Below are positions 30,451 to 32,501 of a stretch of 32,501 nt of DNA, in pieces. The stretch covers positions 37,622-70,122 of the forward strand of contig NW_014040089.1 in the NCBI RefSeq assembly GCF_001186125.1, written 5' to 3'. Numbering within the stretch: the first letter of the stretch is position 1; every line of letters begins with the position of its first letter. Both the position numbers and the translations under genes were made by a program. This stretch comes from Sphaeroforma arctica JP610 (Eukaryota; Opisthokonta; Ichthyosporea; Ichthyophonida). The notes under the pieces are model-generated. The model was not told the DNA's origin. It did no database searches and was given only the letters and a program-made list of their open reading frames with translations.

Positions 30451-31138
30451 CGTCGATGTTATATTTTATTGGAATTAAGTGAGATGGGAATCTAGCATAT
30501 CTAAAGTAATGGTGTCGGTGGGTGGGTTTTCTTTAAGGCACTGGTGAATACAAATTGAACCAGGCTAACGGTTGTGGCTAATTCTGGTGTAGGAATGATT
30601 ATAGCTACGCGTATATATACACACTTTGGCGGCTATACGCCTGTGCGTATATGTCTATCAGTCCTTCATAACCAGGGTTGTGGTAAAAAAACCCCTCAGA
30701 TCGGAAAAATCCCTTAATTAGTCTTGGAGTTTTACCTCTGTTACAACCCTTCGGGGAAAAACTGCTAAAAAAAAATACTTGCTGGAATATGTTAGGTACG
30801 AGCGACACTTGATCTTTCTTCTCAGAGAAGAAACTCCTTCTTTTCTTCTCAGTTCTCTTTATCGATTGAGCAGCCTCTTTGGCACGTCTTGATCCTTGAT
30901 TTCTGGCAGTAATCCTCTTTTTGTTAGAACAGCACTCCTTGTTATCCCTGATCCATGATCTTCGGCTGTGGGCGAACTTCTTATGTTTATGTTCTAGTTT
31001 AGGTATGTCCCTTGATAGGATTCATTAATTCACGACCCCTTCTGTGTACTACGCGTGAGTGTAACAGAGATTAATCATCCCTCTTACTCGACTGACCATA
31101 GTAAAGATATTGTTAAAAATGCAGAGTTTGAGAGCAAC
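30451..31138. other. No recognised gene; short repeats only
   Basis: A perfect 9-bp-arm palindrome with a single central base lies at 30815-30833 (tttcttctc-a-gagaagaaa). It is followed by an imperfect tandem repeat of 59 bp (about 30860-30980) with the shared words ga(g/a)cagc.ctc, tgatcc.tgat and ggc(a/t)gt. Open frames are short and unremarkable. Confidence 0.55.
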
Positions 31139-31372
31139 TGAAAAGATACGACCAAAGAAAATAATAGACCTCTTTTCGAGTGCGAATCTCTAAGCTAGAT
31201 GAAGTCCTACGCTGAAAGAACTTTATTTGTGGTTTGTATTTCTACACTGGACTCAAATTCTACTTGAGTATTATATCACACGCACGAATCCCACTGTCAT
31301 CTACCGGTAATACCGCTATATCCCTGATAACTATAAAATCAGGAATTTCGGATCTGGACCCCAAAACTCAGT
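31139..31372. repeat. Dispersed repeat, copy B (copy A at 15589-15832)
   Basis: This matches copy A over about 240 bp in the same orientation; shared words include acgaccaaag, gaagtcct, cacacgc, accggtaataccgct and aatcaggaattt. No gag sequence follows it here, unlike copy A, which shows that the repeat is a mobile or terminal unit rather than part of the gag relic alone. Confidence 0.7.
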
Positions 31373-31439
31373 ACTTGATAATCCTGTAAGCGCAAAGCAG
31401 CGGCAATTGTGGACACGTGCTCAATCTCTGAGGAGATGT

Positions 31440-32250
31440 ACATTCAGAGCGACGAACTAGCAAGAGCGTGAGCGAAAGGGTTCAAGGAATCGCTTCCCAA
31501 AGAACATTTTTTCAAGTTGAAACAGATCCGGTGGAACTGTTGCCGCTGAACGAAAAAGACAAGCTGGCAGTGGACAAGCTGGGCGAGAAGATGCAGCGGA
31601 AACGAATTTTGTTGAGATTGAATCCTTGTTCGGTGTTTGGTGTGGAAGTGGGGAGTGATGTCCTCGAGTGCATCGTTAGGTACACGCATGTGTTGTTTGC
31701 GCATACGAATGGCTGGATGATATTGTACGCAGATTATGGGGTTTCAGGGGCGGCATGAAAGAGAGATGTGATTCTGGCCGCAAGAGCTGTAAGGCGCGTC
31801 AGGCAGTCGGTGGTGAAGCCAGCATAGCAAAGTGTGCTGCAACAGCTGATGCGCCCTGAAAAAGCCACGCGTACAAAGTGATCATGGCACGGATTTTGAT
31901 ACTGTCAAGAGTCAGTCTATGGTGCTGACGACAGTGGATACGCAGACAAGGATGATGATTGCGAGAGTAAAGGAGCAGGTGTTGGCGTGGGGATTGCCGG
32001 CTCGATTGGGTATGAACGCTACCAAAATTTCAGAGAGGGGACGTCACGACATTCTGTAAATGAAGGAATATATATCCTCACTGGGTATCGGTGGACAATC
32101 ATCATAGCAATGAACGGCCGGAGACAACGATCCGCCCGATGAAGGATTGGCTGCGTAGAGTAGAAATTGAGGCGAATATAGTCGCCTCGTACCTGGCTGC
32201 ACGTGATCTACGATATGATGAGGGTATATCAGGTCTTCGGAGAGACTGAC
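31440..32250 (+). other. Short unassigned open frames in less AT-rich DNA
   Basis: Three consecutive plus-strand stretches look protein-like in different frames. They are 31468-31758 (96 codons, with TDPVELLPLNEKDKLAVDKL then GEKMQRKRILLRLNP), about 31859-32059 (RMMIARVKEQVLAWGLPARL) and about 32064-32249 (PMKDWLRRVEIEANIVASYL). An 81-codon frame without ATG (31900-32142) overlaps the second. A minus-strand frame (31704-31444) overlaps the first. I recognise no family. The stretch could be a decayed gene, exons in different phases or an element remnant; composition is richer in GC than the flanks. Confidence 0.35.
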
Positions 32251-32327
32251 GCGTTTAAAAGACAAGTGTCGAACGGCTTTGCTTGTATTTGCGCAATTAG
32301 CGTTCTGTAGGAAGCAACACATGATAT

Positions 32328-32407
32328 CATACATATATATATATATAAATATAAATATATAAATATATATGTATCCACATTTACACATACATATATACAT
32401 ATATATG

Positions 32408-32475
<68 letters not shown>
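32328..32475. repeat. (AT)n array at the right end
   Basis: Long ATA/TAT tracts grade into an uninterrupted AT dinucleotide run from about 32406 to 32475, followed by taataataat. It mirrors the (TA)n at the left end. Confidence 0.95.
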
Positions 32476-32478
<3 letters not shown>

Positions 32479-32501
32479 ATAATAATTAATAATATAATAT
32501 A

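Noticed and set aside
32044-32400. A 118-codon minus-strand open frame with a hydrophobic start
   Set aside because: Its first third is translated ATA/TAT simple repeat, and the remainder lies antisense to more plausible plus-strand frames.

Overview
This looks like a stretch of repeat-dominated, AT-rich eukaryotic DNA. The best clue to the host is a THAP zinc-finger coding relic at 3920-4466 on the minus strand. THAP domains are mainly an animal feature (host THAP proteins and P-element transposases), so an invertebrate animal is the working guess, held with moderate confidence. Both ends are (TA)n arrays, which suggests a contig bounded by microsatellites. I found no convincing intact host gene, no tRNA or rRNA gene, no CRISPR array and no bacterial-style operon.

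Layout. 1-1850: TA repeat, then sequence with no recognised gene and two short perfect palindromes. About 1900-2490: a diverged LTR-like copy. About 2520-3690 (minus): an unrecognised, decayed coding stretch. 3920-4466 (minus): the THAP relic. 4806-13785 (plus): the best preserved element, a Ty3/gypsy-type retroelement with two LTRs of about 620 bp and gag, protease, reverse transcriptase, RNase H, integrase and a possible chromodomain-like tail. It is broken, and two LTR-sized insertions sit inside it (8975-9570 and 10701-11120), each with a 4-bp target duplication. 13786-16560: a 39-bp tandem repeat, an inverted relic of a related gag (about 14900-15630) and a third, diverged LTR.

17300-21620 (minus) holds decayed coding sequence of a family I cannot name, including a 472-bp segment present twice at about 99% identity 1137 bp apart, and a 456-bp sibling of the second insertion (20319-20774). 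21640-22600 (plus) holds a Ty3-type protease region that appears twice in tandem. 22790-22870 is a GC-rich foldback. 22872 to about 25340 (minus) is a truncated copia-type element (gag, protease, integrase), abutting a second broken Ty3-type element at about 25340-28100 (minus). 28130-31100 has no gene, only small tandem repeats and hairpins. 31139-31372 repeats 15589-15832. 31440-32250 holds short unassigned open frames in less AT-rich DNA. The window ends in (AT)n.

Nothing here works together as a gene system. The history visible is one of retroelements landing in and beside each other and decaying. The least explained part is the minus-strand coding family at 17.3-21.6 kb.
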